Positions 12,700 through 23,402 of a stretch of DNA of 64,000 nucleotides are shown piece after piece. Every line of letters begins with the position of its first letter. The stretch's first letter is position 1. The stretch covers positions 1 through 64,000 of the forward strand of contig MVBO01000047.1 in the NCBI GenBank assembly GCA_002261195.1, given 5' to 3'. The stretch comes from Bifiguratus adelaidae (Eukaryota; Mucoromycota; Endogonomycetes; Endogonales). The notes under the pieces are model-generated. The model had not been told where the DNA came from. It did no database searches and saw only the letters and a program-made list of their open reading frames with translations. Both the position numbers and the translations under genes were made by a program.

Positions 12700-14830
12700 A
12701 TGTCTTACCTGGGTATGTTGGACGTAGTGACCTTGAAGAGATGTTCTGCCCAACTAGTGGAATTTGCAAGAGGCAGAAAGGGTATTATCGCCGCAGCTGT
12801 AGTTCTCTTATATTTGAGTCGCCTATACGCGAAGATAGCAAAGGTCCCTGAGAGCTTAAGGCACTTAAAGACGGTGAACCGTGCGGCGGATATGTTCAGA
12901 GTGGTTGTGGGCAAGTCCCTTGATCAGAGACGGCGACTTGGGGCTCTAAAGATTGCATCCAGTGGTGACGGAGTGTTTGTGGTAGGTATCGGACAGATAT
13001 TGATGTAGCCACGTACTTAGACGGATCGCGTCCTAAAGACTGGGGAACGGGGAATATTCAACATCGTCATTGCGGAACCGGTTGCGGCAAGAACCCTATT
13101 GACCAAGCCAAGCAAGTACCCACTATCTACCGTATCGCTTGTGTTACTAAGAGCCAAAAGATCTATTTCCAAAGGTAGAGTCTTTCCGAAATAGAGGGAA
13201 GGACAATATTACGGTCAAATGGTTCGGTAGCGGCAGCATTCTCAACTTGAACGGAGACGTGTGGAAAAAGCATCGAAAGATTGCCCAACCAGGTAAGATA
13301 TTGTGTCCTTAGCCGAATCCAAATGTAATTGCTGACGTCGATGGTTTAGCCTTCCACAAATCAATGCCTGTCCTTTTATTCGGCAGACTGACAAAGTTGC
13401 TTTTTAATGAGTTTGAAAGGCACAACAATCATGTTAATGTGGCAACATACATGCAACGGTTCACCTTGGACGCCATTGGCAATGCTGCTTTCGATTATGA
13501 CTTCAAGGTGAGTCACAGAGTACGCAGTAGCACGATGACTGAAGTTCCATTAGTGTATAACGACACCGGATAGCCGAGAGATTCGGGCATACAACGACAT
13601 CATGAGCGCAGTGCTCAGTCCTTTGAATGTTCTAGTACCTGGCCTGGACAAATTTCTGTACAAGTGGTCCAAAAGGCGCCGTGAAGTACATGCTGGGGTC
13701 GATATCTTGAACGGAGTCTTTGCGGACATCATTGCACACAAACGTCGCGTGATTGCGGACCAGAAGGGACAGCATCCGAATGGGTTTGAAGCGGACGAAG
13801 CTGAAAAGGATTTGTTAACTTTGATGCTGGAGGCAAATGAGAAGGAAGCAGAGGGATCTCAGCGACTTACGGACGAAGATCTGAGGGTAAGGACGCGCCA
13901 ATGTGCAGACAATGTGGCTTATTTGGGGATCAGAACGACTTGGTTATTTTCTTTCTTGCTGGACATGGTAAGGAGCGGAATGTGACTCGTGAGCTTTTGC
14001 TGACCTGGACAGTAGATACGACAAGTAACGGTAACTAGTCGCTCCAGCTTAATGTAATGATGTCGTCGCTAACGCCCATTTTGCGTTCCGCCAGCCTTGA
14101 CTTGTGCTCTTTATTATTTAGCCAGATACCCCGTAAGTGTAGAGATGATCCCAGGTCCTTTAGAAGTCAACTTATTCATTGGTGTATAGGAAATGCAAAA
14201 GAGGGCTAGGGAAGAAGGTAGGATTCATTCCGCGACCTCAAACAATGGCTCAAGATTGCCTAGTTCTATGCGTACTTGGCGACGAACCCGAAGATGTCAT
14301 TCCCACTATTCAACAAACCAAGAACTTCCCATACCTCACTCAAATTATCAACGAGACCTTGCGTCTCAATCCTCCTGCCATCGGAACCGCGTCACGTACA
14401 GTGACACATGATACCGAACTCAATGGTTACTTTGTACCAGCCAAATCCGGCATTTATCTCGATCTCTGGACTCTGCACCATAACCCGTTGGTGTGGAATG
14501 ATCCAGAGCGTTTCGACCCGGAACGGTTTGCACCCGGCGGAGAATACGAGTCAAAGGATACCTACGCGTTTTTACCTTTTGGTCATGGTCAACGACAATG
14601 TGTAGGCATGCAATTTTCGCTTGCAGAGCAAAAGGTGCTCCTGCCCATGATGCGTAAGTGCTGCATCTCATGCCTTTCCTTTCACTCATCCTTTTCCGCA
14701 TCCTGCAGTGCGTAAATTCGATTTTCGGCTTGCGGAAAATAGTGTTCACCGCAACGGCCTGAAAATTACGCCGCAAGTGGGAGTTATGGGCATTCGTGAT
14801 ATGTGGATTGATTTCACTCCACGCTATTGA
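12700..14830 (+). CDS. Cytochrome P450, CYP509-like, tandem copy 1 (intact)
   Basis: Eleven exons: 12700-12981, 13039-13111, 13161-13292, 13350-13507, 13554-13886, 13934-13967, 14016-14030, 14095-14132, 14190-14217, 14264-14653, 14709-14830 (1605 nt, 534 aa). The N-terminus has a hydrophobic anchor (GIIAAAVVLLYL). P450 hallmarks: I-helix AGHDTTSN near residue 335, K-helix ETLRLNPP, PERF-type ERFDPERFAPGG, and heme loop FGHGQRQCVG with the axial Cys at about 477. The product is an ER-anchored monooxygenase needing a P450 reductase; substrate unknown. Intron 2 (13112-13160) must be GC-AG (CCAA|GCAAGT): only that donor, at the position homologous to copies 3 and 4, keeps the frame. Exon 7 is 15 nt. 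Same-strand copies follow at 15, 18.5 and 21 kb. Confidence 0.88.
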
Positions 14831-14889
14831 CCAAATTCGACGGAAATCGGACAAATAGTATAACCCGTACAAATGAAGTTGAATTATTT

Positions 14890-14899
14890 CCTAATTTGG
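14890..14899 (+). promoter_or_regulatory. CArG box before P450 copy 2
   Basis: CCTAATTTGG, a perfect CC(A/T)6GG match, lies 74 nt upstream of the ATG at 14973. Such elements bind MADS-box factors (Mcm1/RlmA/SRF type) in other fungi and animals. Confidence 0.5.
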
Positions 14900-14972
14900 A
14901 TCCCTTGTTGGGTCGAGAAGAAAAGTATAAGGGGATCAGTTGTCGGGTGCCCTTGCCCATTTTGCACTCACT

Positions 14973-17066
14973 ATGGCTTCTCAATTCACTACTACTATGA
15001 ATATGGTAGCGTCCAAACTTCTTCAGCTTGATTTAACCTCAAATGCCTGGGCGCATCAATTGCTGCCTCGCTTGCAGTCACGCAGGGGAGCTGTGTGCGG
15101 TGTCTTAGGCGCGGTGGTGATCTATCAACTCTTGTCTGTTCTTCTTGCTGCACCTGGACAGTTCAAGGCAATCAACCGTGGGAAAGAGTTCGCGTTGATT
15201 CTTACAGGCGTATCGGGTCCCGAACGTAGACGGAAAGAGGTTATACCGCTGCTTGCTAAAGGCGAACCTGCCTATTTTGTAAGTTGTTTTGTTGGTTATC
15301 GTTTGGCTCGGTATTCATTTGCAAGTAGTCTTCTGAGCGGGGTGTCTACACGCTATATGTGGCAGAGCCAAAGATGGCCAGGACCATATTGATGAGGACA
15401 GGTAAGGCGACTTGATGTGGCATTCCTTCGGCGCTAACCGTGTCTATCCTGTGATAGGTACGTTTCCTCATGATATGCTCGGTGCCATGCCCAAAGGAAG
15501 CATTTTTGATAAACTGGTGGGTACTCCGAGCATTGTAAACTCGAATGGACACATTTGGAAAACGCACCGCAAGATAGCAAGTCCAGGTATGCTTCCGGTA
15601 AAACGTTTATCCTGAATCGTGGTTTCTCACCCTTGTAGCCTTCCGCAAGTCTATGCCTCTTCAACTATTCGGAAAAGCAACATTGGAGCTTTTTGAAGAG
15701 TTTAAAAAGGCCAATTACAAGGTGGATTCTTCAGATTACATGGAACGCTTTACTCTGGATGTCATTGGCCGAGCCGCTTTCGATATGACTTTGGTGCCAT
15801 TCGTTATGCAGAGAATGAAGGAGTCAAAGCGTACAAGAATGTGATGATGACGGTGTTTAACGCAATCAATCTTGCTACCGCCAAATTCGACCCCTTGTTG
15901 TACCGCCTTTCGGCAAAGAGACGGCAGGCACATGCTGATCTTGACACCTTCCTCTCAACTATCGATGATGTGATTGCCAAGAAGCGCGCGACTTTGAGCT
16001 CAGATATAGCACGTTCGGATGAAGAAGATGCAGAAAAGGATCTTCTGACCATGATTCTCGAAGCCAATAATGACGAGGGCGATGATGGGCAAAAATTGAC
16101 TGACGAGGAAGTGAAGGTGTGTGTCTTCCTTAACGTGCGAATGAATAGCTCATGGCTCATACATGATATCCGCAGTCGAACATTATTACATTCTTTGTCG
16201 CTGGTCATGGTAAGCAACGCATTTGATCAGTTCAACTCCGGTCATAAAATTAATGCTTCTCGCTTTTCAGAAACAACAAGCAACGGTAAGCCTACAATAG
16301 CATGCTTTCTTCGCAAAAGCTGACATTTTCAAGCCTTGAACTTTGCAATGTATCACCTTTCGCAAAATCCTGTAAGTGTGCTTAAGGCTTTGACAAGACC
16401 TGGTCTAAATTGCATCCCACGGGCAGGATATTCAAGACAAAGCAAGAGCAGAAGATGAGTGGATACTCATAAACAACGCCAGAAAGTGCACTCAACTGGC
16501 TCGCAGCTATTGCCATCATGGGCGACGAACCTCGCGATATCATCCCTACGAATGAGCAACTACAAAAGCTGCGTTATATCAATCAGAACATTCAAGAAGT
16601 TCTTCGCTTGGATCCGTCAGCGCTGGCCACGACCAGTCGCGAAACGTTGGAAGACACAGAAGTAGGCGGGCGTGTTATCACCAAAGGTACCAAGGTTACA
16701 CTGGATGTGTGGTCTCTACATCACAATCCTTGCGTATGGGAGGACCCCGAGCGTTTCAACCCTGACCGCTTTGCGCCTGAAGGTGAATTTGAGAAATTGG
16801 ACAATTTCGCATACCTACCTTTCAGTCATGGATCACGTCAATGCATTGGCATGAACTTTTCTCTCGCCGAGCAACGCGTCTTTCTCCTCATGTTTTGTAA
16901 GTGGTGGGTGACATGCCCAGCTATGCGCGCTCACATGTCTATAGTGCGCAAGTTTGAGGTCAAGCTTGCACCCAACAATATCCACAAGGATGGATTGATC
17001 TATAACGACAAGTTACTAGCGAATGGTTGTGATCATATGCTAATCGAGCTAAAGCCACGCTACTAG
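14973..17066 (+). pseudogene. Cytochrome P450, tandem copy 2, frameshifted with mutated splice donor
   Basis: Homologous exons: 14973-15278, 15329-15401, 15458-15586, 15639-16116, 16176-16209, 16271-16285, 16334-16371, 16427-16454, 16507-16896, 16945-17066. Two lesions are seen. Near 15784 the conserved A-F-D-Y-D-F stretch reads GCTTTCGA-TATGAC, one T short of GATTAT, and the codon phase shifts there. At 16454 the exon that ends GAA-G|GT in copy 1 is followed by ATGAGT instead of GTGAGT, so the +1 donor base is lost. The rest is well kept: AGHE-TTSN-type I-helix, heme loop FSHGSRQCIG, and C-terminus LKPRY. The intron that other copies have after the DYDF stretch is absent here. Either a young pseudogene or, for the 1-nt lesion, a sequencing error; the donor change argues for real decay. 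Confidence 0.75.
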
Positions 17067-17095
17067 ATGAAATCCACTCATGTAAAATTGCTAGC

Positions 17096-17382
17096 TCAAC
17101 AAAACTGCTTGTAAGAGCGTATGCTTCTTCTCTGAACGAATGCCTTTGCGTCTTGTGGAAGAATATCCATGGCCGCCGGACGAAGACACGCCAGAATGTA
17201 ACTGAAGCCTTCCTCTCGTCGTGTCAGACATGCGAGCGCCACCAATGATGGACTTACGATAGCAGAGCGACGTAATGTTCCCTATATTGTGTTGAGTTAG
17301 TCTTTCGAGCTGATGAGTGAAATTAGACCACTTAACATACCCAGTCATCAGTTGTAGACCACGCCAATGTATGGTTTATTTT
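17096..17382 (-). CDS. Possible small gene or gene remnant, 5' end unresolved
   Basis: Three minus-strand segments join in phase across good splice sites: a segment ending at 17341 (before GTATGT), 17258-17281 (24 nt), and 17096-17212, which ends in TGA. The joined peptide includes LAWSTTDDW-GTLRRSAI-EGFSYILACLRPAAMD and ends KQFC. No start codon is found in frame upstream of 17382, so the 5' exon is missing or the gene is a remnant. It is convergent with P450 copy 2, the stops being 30 nt apart. No family recognised. Confidence 0.3.
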
Positions 17383-17759
17383 CCCATTATCCTCGCGTCT
17401 GCCTCTTTATTCTCCCCTGAAAATCTGCGACATCCTAAATAACATCAGCTCGACAGTTCCATTAGAAGCATATCTCAACGTGAAGCTTGCTTAGCAAAAT
17501 TCGCACGAATGGAGGGATCTGTCCCGGACAATTGCCCCCGCAGATACAATTATCAATGATCGGGGTTTTTGCTGTGATGATGTCCACAATGCAGACTTGG
17601 AGGTCTACGCATGCGGCGTTATGCTTTCTCCGAACTTTTCCAAATTACGCAGCATCTCGGAGGCCTTGCTTTCGCGGGCGCAGAGGTATAAAGTTGGTCC
17701 GCTTCATTCACTTAAGGCTGCCCCGTGGAAACGTTAAAGGCTTACTTACCCAGTTTGGA

Positions 17760-18084
17760 GTTGGTTCGATGGAATAGCCGCATTCTGTCAATATGGTTGC
17801 AAATAACTTGCTGAACAAGTGCGCGACGCAAAGGACTTGTTCTTGTGCTTGTTGGATACCTCGTTGCATATAGACCCTATTTAGGCTATTGTTACAATAT
17901 CGCCTTCGTTGAAGCATTTGAAGGCGACGAATAACCTTAAGGAAATTCAATACATCCTGCAGGCAACGTCTCCAGATGTTCGCAAGCGATTGATAATCCT
18001 GCTGCTAATGGATTGATGATAAAGCCGCCAGTAGGTGTTTTGAGTACCAATACTCTCATACTTGACTTAATGCCAGTATCGTAG
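17760..18084 (+). pseudogene. P450 relic with large internal deletion (fifth copy)
   Basis: About 240 nt match the 5' part of P450 copy 3: a GTATGGTTG-like start, CAAGTGCG(C/G)GA, TTGAAGCAT(C/T)TGAAGGCGACGAA and GATGTTCGCAAGCGA. At about 18005-18010 the match jumps directly to the very 3' end of a P450: AATGGATTG as in copy 4, then GGTGTTTTGAGT...CTTGACTTAA as in copy 3, closing with TAG at 18082-18084. The whole catalytic middle, including I-helix and heme loop, is gone. In-frame stops interrupt the 5' part, so no product is expected. It records at least one further duplication in the array. Confidence 0.75.
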
Positions 18085-18366
18085 GTGCCACTTTGCCATG
18101 TCATCGACAACAATTACTATGACTTTAATCCACTCTTGGTCAATCTCGTTAACAGGTTCTCAAGCCTGAGATGCAAGTCAATGTCAAGTACTTCAGTTGT
18201 CCAAGAAAGATGTCTCTAATAGGAAGCATATGCACATTTGCTTCGATCTACAAAGCCCTCTATTGAGGCAATCGTAAGCCTCACACGTGCACCCTCCAGG
18301 GATGCCAACATCAAGTATGTTCCCGGTAAGCCGGAAACACGGCTTTATTCTTTCTCCGCATATTTT
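18085..18366. other. Intergenic spacer upstream of P450 copy 3
   Basis: About 280 nt between the P450 relic and the CArG box of copy 3. No convincing reading frame, tRNA or repeat was seen on either strand. Confidence 0.5.
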
Positions 18367-18376
18367 CCAAATTAGG
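18367..18376 (+). promoter_or_regulatory. CArG box before P450 copy 3
   Basis: CCAAATTAGG, a perfect CC(A/T)6GG match, lies 97 nt upstream of the ATG at 18473. Confidence 0.5.
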
Positions 18377-18472
18377 CAATTATGATCCCATCGATGCATT
18401 GTCTGGGGCCGGTGCGCGGACTTGCAGAAGAGGTTATATAGTGTCTGCTCTGTTGACGAGGGAAGCTACATC

Positions 18473-20556
18473 ATGGAAGGGGTAAAGTTTTCTTTGGCTC
18501 GACTGAATGCTCGCAATTTGCAAGTATGGTTGCGGAATTTTGTTCAACAAGTGCGGGAACGCAAAGGATTTGTTCTTCTGCTGCTGGGATACCTTGTGGT
18601 ATATCGACTGTATTCAGCGATCGTTACAGTACCGTCTTCGTTGAAGCATCTGAAGGCGACGAACAGGATTAAGGACTATCAGTACATGTTACAGGGTAAG
18701 CCTGCGGACGTTCGCAAGCGACTGAGCGCTCTGCCGGTCCTGAGGCAAACTGGGTCCGGCGTATTTCTGGTAGGACTGAAGGGTTGTCTTTCTTTGAAAG
18801 ATAACTTGTTGACATAATTGTGTAGTCTGGAGATAGAGGCGTATGGACAGTAGCAGTTGCCGAACCAAAGGCAGCGCGTACTTTGCTGATGAAGACAAGT
18901 AAGAGCCATTTGATGCAAGTTTGCACAGTAGTGACCTGCGTTCACCGGAGTAGGCATCTTCCCAAAGACAATCTTTGCTAATCGTCCCAGAGGTGATATT
19001 ATCGAGAAATGGTTGGGGAAGGATAACATTGTCAACTCAAATGGAGATACATGGAAGAAACATCGCAAGCCTGCCAATCCAGGTGGATAACCTTTACCTA
19101 GTGACTCGGAACGGTACTAAGCTTTGAGGCACAGCTTTCCATAAGGCAATGCCGATCAACTTATTTGGGCGCCTGACGAAGACCTTCTTTAAGCAAGTCG
19201 AGCTGGAGAATAACCGCGTACATGTAAACAAGATCATGCAACGATTTACTTTGGATGCCATTGGTAATGGTGCCTTTGACTTTGACTTTCAGGTGGGTTG
19301 CCAACTTTGGCGTTGGGTACGACGGAAACTTCCACATCAATCGTAGGCATTGGAAAAGCCGGATAGCAAGGAGATTCGGGCTTACAACAACGTCATGCAC
19401 ATCATCTTTGACCCTCTCAATTTTGTAATTCCTTGGCTGGACGCATTCCTCTCAAAGGTCTCACGAGCACGTCGGGATGTACATGATCAAGTAGACCTAC
19501 TCAACGACGTTTTAGCAAAAATGATCGCCAAGAAGAAGCAGTCAATGAAAGAAGGCAATGGTGCCGGTATCGCTGATGAGGACAAGGATCTGCTGACGAT
19601 GATGTTGGTGGCCAATCATGAAGAAGTCGATGGGTCTAAAAGATTAACAGACGCCCAGTTACGGGTAGGTCGCAGATGTGTACCAAAGCCTTTGTTGAGC
19701 TGGTTGAGTACAGAGCGATTTGGCGATCTTTTTCGTTGCAGGACATGGTAAGTTATTTGGTTCATGACATTTGACATTAAATCTTCTAAACCCTTTGCTT
19801 TTCGGTTAGATACAACTAGCAATGGTGGGCTTTGGACGCGGAAAAGATAGCAGGTCACTCATTCATTTTTAGCCTTGACCTTCGCTCTCTATCACCTTGC
19901 TGTCAACCCAGGGGTCCAGCATAAGGCTCGTGAGGAGTGTAAGTAGGGCAATGTCTTGAAGCGAAATGGATCTTGAGCTGATTCACACCTTTGTAGGCAT
20001 TCGAGTGCTTGGTGATACTCCGCAAGACATCGTACCAACCGCAGAGCAAATCAAAGAGCTCACATATACCTCCCAAATTATTCAAGAGACTTTGCGATTG
20101 AATCCGCCTGCTCAGGGGACAAGCCAACGTTTGGTAGCCGAAGACACTGAATTAGGCGGATACTTCATACCCAAGGGCTCTATGGCTGCTTTGGACATTT
20201 GGAGTCTTCATCACAATCCTAACGTGTGGGATGATCCTGAAACGTGGAACCCGGATCGCTTTGCACCGGGTGGAGAGTACGAAAGCAAGGATTCCTACTC
20301 CTGGCTACCCTTTGGACACGGACAACGACAATGCATTGGCATGCAATTTTCACTTGCTGAGCAGCGAGTGTTTCTGTCAATGCTGCGTAAGTATTATACT
20401 TGACGCATTTTAGCTTTTACTGACTAGCTTGCAGTACGCAAGTATGAAATAAGTCTCCCTGCAGATAGTATCCATGCCAAGGGACTGGTAATCACGCCTC
20501 AATTTGGTGTCTTGAGTGCGGATAACCTGATAGTTGACTTAAAGCCACGATACTGA
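18473..20556 (+). CDS. Cytochrome P450, CYP509-like, tandem copy 3 (intact)
   Basis: Ten exons close in phase: 18473-18769, 18826-18898, 18954-19082, 19135-19292, 19347-19664, 19714-19747, 19810-19824, 19873-19938, 19997-20386, 20435-20556 (1602 nt, 533 aa). Features: N-terminal membrane anchor (GFVLLLLGYLVVY), Pro-poor hinge, I-helix VAGHDTTSN, ETLRLNPP K-helix, FGHGQRQCIG heme loop, and C-terminal LKPRY. ER monooxygenase, substrate unknown. It lacks the intron that copies 1 and 2 have after the xNP stretch (14133-14189 and 16372-16426), grouping it with copy 4. All introns are GT-AG. Of the array this copy looks the most normal. Confidence 0.9.
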
Positions 20557-20592
20557 GTGTTTTGAAACGTACATGTCCACCCAATATGAAGT

Positions 20593-20883
20593 TCATGCGG
20601 CTTTAATCAGTTCCACGACGATTGCCTGCAAAGTGGTTAGATCATATGCTGTCTGAGTGTCAGTCAAGCACCGCCAGTGGACAACATCGGTCAAGCCAAA
20701 CAGAATCTCGAAAAGCAATGAACATGTCTGTAAGAGTTGGGTATGCCAATCAGCTAAAGATGCGTTTCCTTGTCGGTCTTGCAGTTTTTCAATGAAGAGG
20801 TAATTGGACTTGAGGGGAATGTCATAGGATCGAATGGACCGCCGGGACAGTAGCGACAATCATTCTCGTATCGCATCCTCCAT
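20593..20883 (-). CDS. Hypothetical ORF with an in-frame TGA near its start
   Basis: An uninterrupted minus-strand frame of 88 codons ends at TGA 20595-20593. It starts RRSIRSYDIPLKSNYLF and continues with a Leu-rich helical part (LLQTCSLLFEILFGLTDVVHW). No ATG lies inside. The nearest in-frame ATG, at 20883, is separated from it by TGA at 20862-20860, giving MEDAIRE-TGA-LSLLSRRS. Possible readings are an unrecognised first exon, a decayed gene, or chance. No SECIS-like structure was noticed nearby. Convergent with P450 copy 3. No family recognised. Confidence 0.3.
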
Positions 20884-21041
20884 TCCGTTGACTCATGCTT
20901 GCTGTTGGTCATAGTTATATTGCGTTAGGTGCCGTATTCATGGTTCGTGTAAACACTCAAGCTCGATAATGCATTTTTCATGCTGTCGCGCTCGGATCAC
21001 ATGATCGGAAGCCAGGAAATTTGGATTCCCCGAGATTTTAT

Positions 21042-21051
21042 CCAAATTTGG
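21042..21051 (+). promoter_or_regulatory. CArG box before P450 copy 4
   Basis: CCAAATTTGG, a perfect palindromic CC(A/T)6GG match, lies 84 nt upstream of the ATG at 21135. Confidence 0.5.
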
Positions 21052-21134
21052 CATTCCTTTCTCCGCGCATGTTACGCTTTGTAAAACAATAAAACGGCGC
21101 CTCTCTGTGCCTCTTTATGCGCGTTTTACACAAC

Positions 21135-23216
21135 ATGGAGGCTTTAAAGATCCAATTGGCAAACTTGGATACGCAGACTTTATCGGTATGGTTACAGCAT
21201 TTTACTGAACAAGTGCGCGCACGCAAAGGCGTGGTAGCTGCGGTTGTTGGATTTATGATGGTACATCAACTCTATTCGGCGATAGCTTCGGTACCTTTAT
21301 CATTGAGGCATGTCAAGGCGACGAACAGGGTCAGAGAATATCGCTACATGATACAGGGAAAATCGGTTGATGTTCGCAGGCGCCTACTCACTGTGCCTCT
21401 AATGAAGCAAACGGGTGTCGGAGTGTATTTGGTAGGTCCGGGAACAGCTAACGTTCAATGAATGATGTACTCATGAGAAACGCGTATAGTCTGGTGATAG
21501 AGGTGCATGGACAGTCATGGTGGCCGAACCGAAGGCCGCGCGTACATTGCTCATGAAGACAAGTAAGGGCATGTGGATACTCCAGAGCAGCATACTCATC
21601 CAAAATGACTCGCAGGCATTTTTTCCAAAGACGGCGCTCGCAAAGCGACCTGATGGTGAGCTTTTCTACAAATTTGCCGGTAGAAAGAACATTGTCAATT
21701 CTAATGGAGATGAATGGAAGAAACATCGCAAACCGGCTAATCCAGGTAACGCTGGTGGTGTTTATATGACATTAGTTCTCATTGATCCGTAGCTTTTCAT
21801 AAGTCTATGCCCATCAGTTTGTTTGAACGGTTAACCAAAGTGTTCTTCAAGCACGCTGCGCTCCAGAACAACCACGTTAACTTGAACGAGTTAATGCAAC
21901 GGTTTACATTGGATGCAATTGGCAATGGTGCCTTTGACTTTGACTTCCAGGTAGGACGCCACCATTTCGCGTTGTGCACAAGTCTCATGCGAGACGTAGG
22001 CTATGGAGAACCCGGAGGGTTTGGAACTTCAGGCATACAACAAAGTCATGCACACCATATTCTCTCCGATCAACTCTATCTTCCCCTGGCTTGATACCTT
22101 TCTCTTCAAGGTTTCGAAAGGCCGTCGTGAGATGCACAAGCAAGCGGCTCTCCTTAATAATCTGATGCAACGAATGATTACCAAGAAGAAACAGACGATT
22201 CAAGCAGCTCATATTGCTAGTGTAGACGATGAAGAGAAGGATCTCTTGATGATGATGTTGGAAGCCAATCAAGAAGAGGTCGATCCGTCCAAACGATTGA
22301 CCGACGCAGATTTACGAGTAGGTTGCAAATATGTTCTGAGAGCCTGTTTCCATTGATCTGACATACGCATAGAATGATTTGGTCGTTTTCTTTGTCGCTG
22401 GTCATGGTAAGTCAATTGTATTGGAGATGTTATAATGCTCATACCAGTTCTCCCACTTTCAGACACCACCAGTAACGGTAGGCATTGCGGAAAGGAACAT
22501 GACTAGATACTCATCATCTTCTTCAGCCTTGACCTACGCTCTTTATCATCTCGCCGTCAATCCGGATGTTCAGCAAAGAGCTCGTGAGGAGTGTGAGTAG
22601 AGCGATGCCCTTTGCATGGAATGGAACTCGAGCTGATCCATGCCTTTTCAGGCATCCGCGTGCTTGGTGACGCTCCAGAGGATATCGTCCCCGATGCAGA
22701 GCAAATCAAACACCTCACATATATCTCCCAAATCATTCAAGAGACTTTGCGAACGGAACCTCCTGCCTCAGGCGCCAGTCAACATATAGACGCTGACGAC
22801 GCCGAATTAGGCGGATACTTCATTCCCAAGGGAACAATGGTCGGTTTGGATATCTGGGGTCTCCATCACAATCCTAATGTATGGGATGATCCCGAAACGT
22901 GGAACCCTGATCGCTTTGCACCTGGTGGCGAGTATGATAGCAAGGACTCTTACTCTTGGCTACCGTTTGGACACGGACAGCGATAGTGCCTTGGTATGCA
23001 ATTCTCTCTCGCCGAACAACGCGTCTTCTTGTCCATGATGCGTAAGTAGAACAGTCATAGCGACGTGTTTGCATGTCGTTGACTTCTATTTTAGTTCGCA
23101 AATACGAGATTTATCTTCCTGCCCACAGTATCCATGCGAATGGATTGGTCATGTCGTCTAAAGTCGGTATCATGACACCCAAAGATGTAATACTAGACCT
23201 TAAGTCTAGATATTGA
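21135..23216 (+). pseudogene. Cytochrome P450, tandem copy 4, frameshift plus nonsense before heme Cys
   Basis: Homologous exons: 21135-21431, 21490-21562, 21616-21745, 21793-21950, 22000-22317, 22373-22406, 22463-22477, 22527-22592, 22652-23041, 23095-23216. Every exon has the same length as in copy 3 except exon 3, which is 130 nt instead of 129. A run of six T at 21619-21624, where five would keep the FPK frame, is the likely insertion. In exon 9 the heme loop reads GHGQR-TAG-C: the Gln codon CAA of copies 1 and 3 is TAG at 22984-22986, directly before the axial Cys. Truncated product would be inactive. The downstream sequence is still well conserved, so inactivation is recent. Confidence 0.8.
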
Positions 23217-23402
23217 GGTCATTGCCGCGCTGAATCTGGTTCAATCTCCTGAAATATAGCAATTGTCGTTGAAAAGATCACAAGGTAATCTCAGTGTCAT
23301 GCCATCGCCTGTCCGACGGGTGGCCACGCTTCATGGGTGTAGTTGTAGACATGTATAAAACGTTCGTGTTGATGTACATTGCCCTAACGCGTTAAACTCC
23401 AT

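Noticed and set aside
13112-13194. Frameshift or skipped segment in P450 copy 1
   Set aside because: A GC donor at 13112, homologous in position to copies 3 and 4, keeps the frame and the conserved FPK stretch.
17096-20883. Shared RRSIRSY stretch in the two small minus-strand ORFs beside P450 copies 2 and 3
   Set aside because: The codons differ, the rest of the two peptides does not align, and the motif is C-terminal in one and N-terminal in the other, so it is likely chance.
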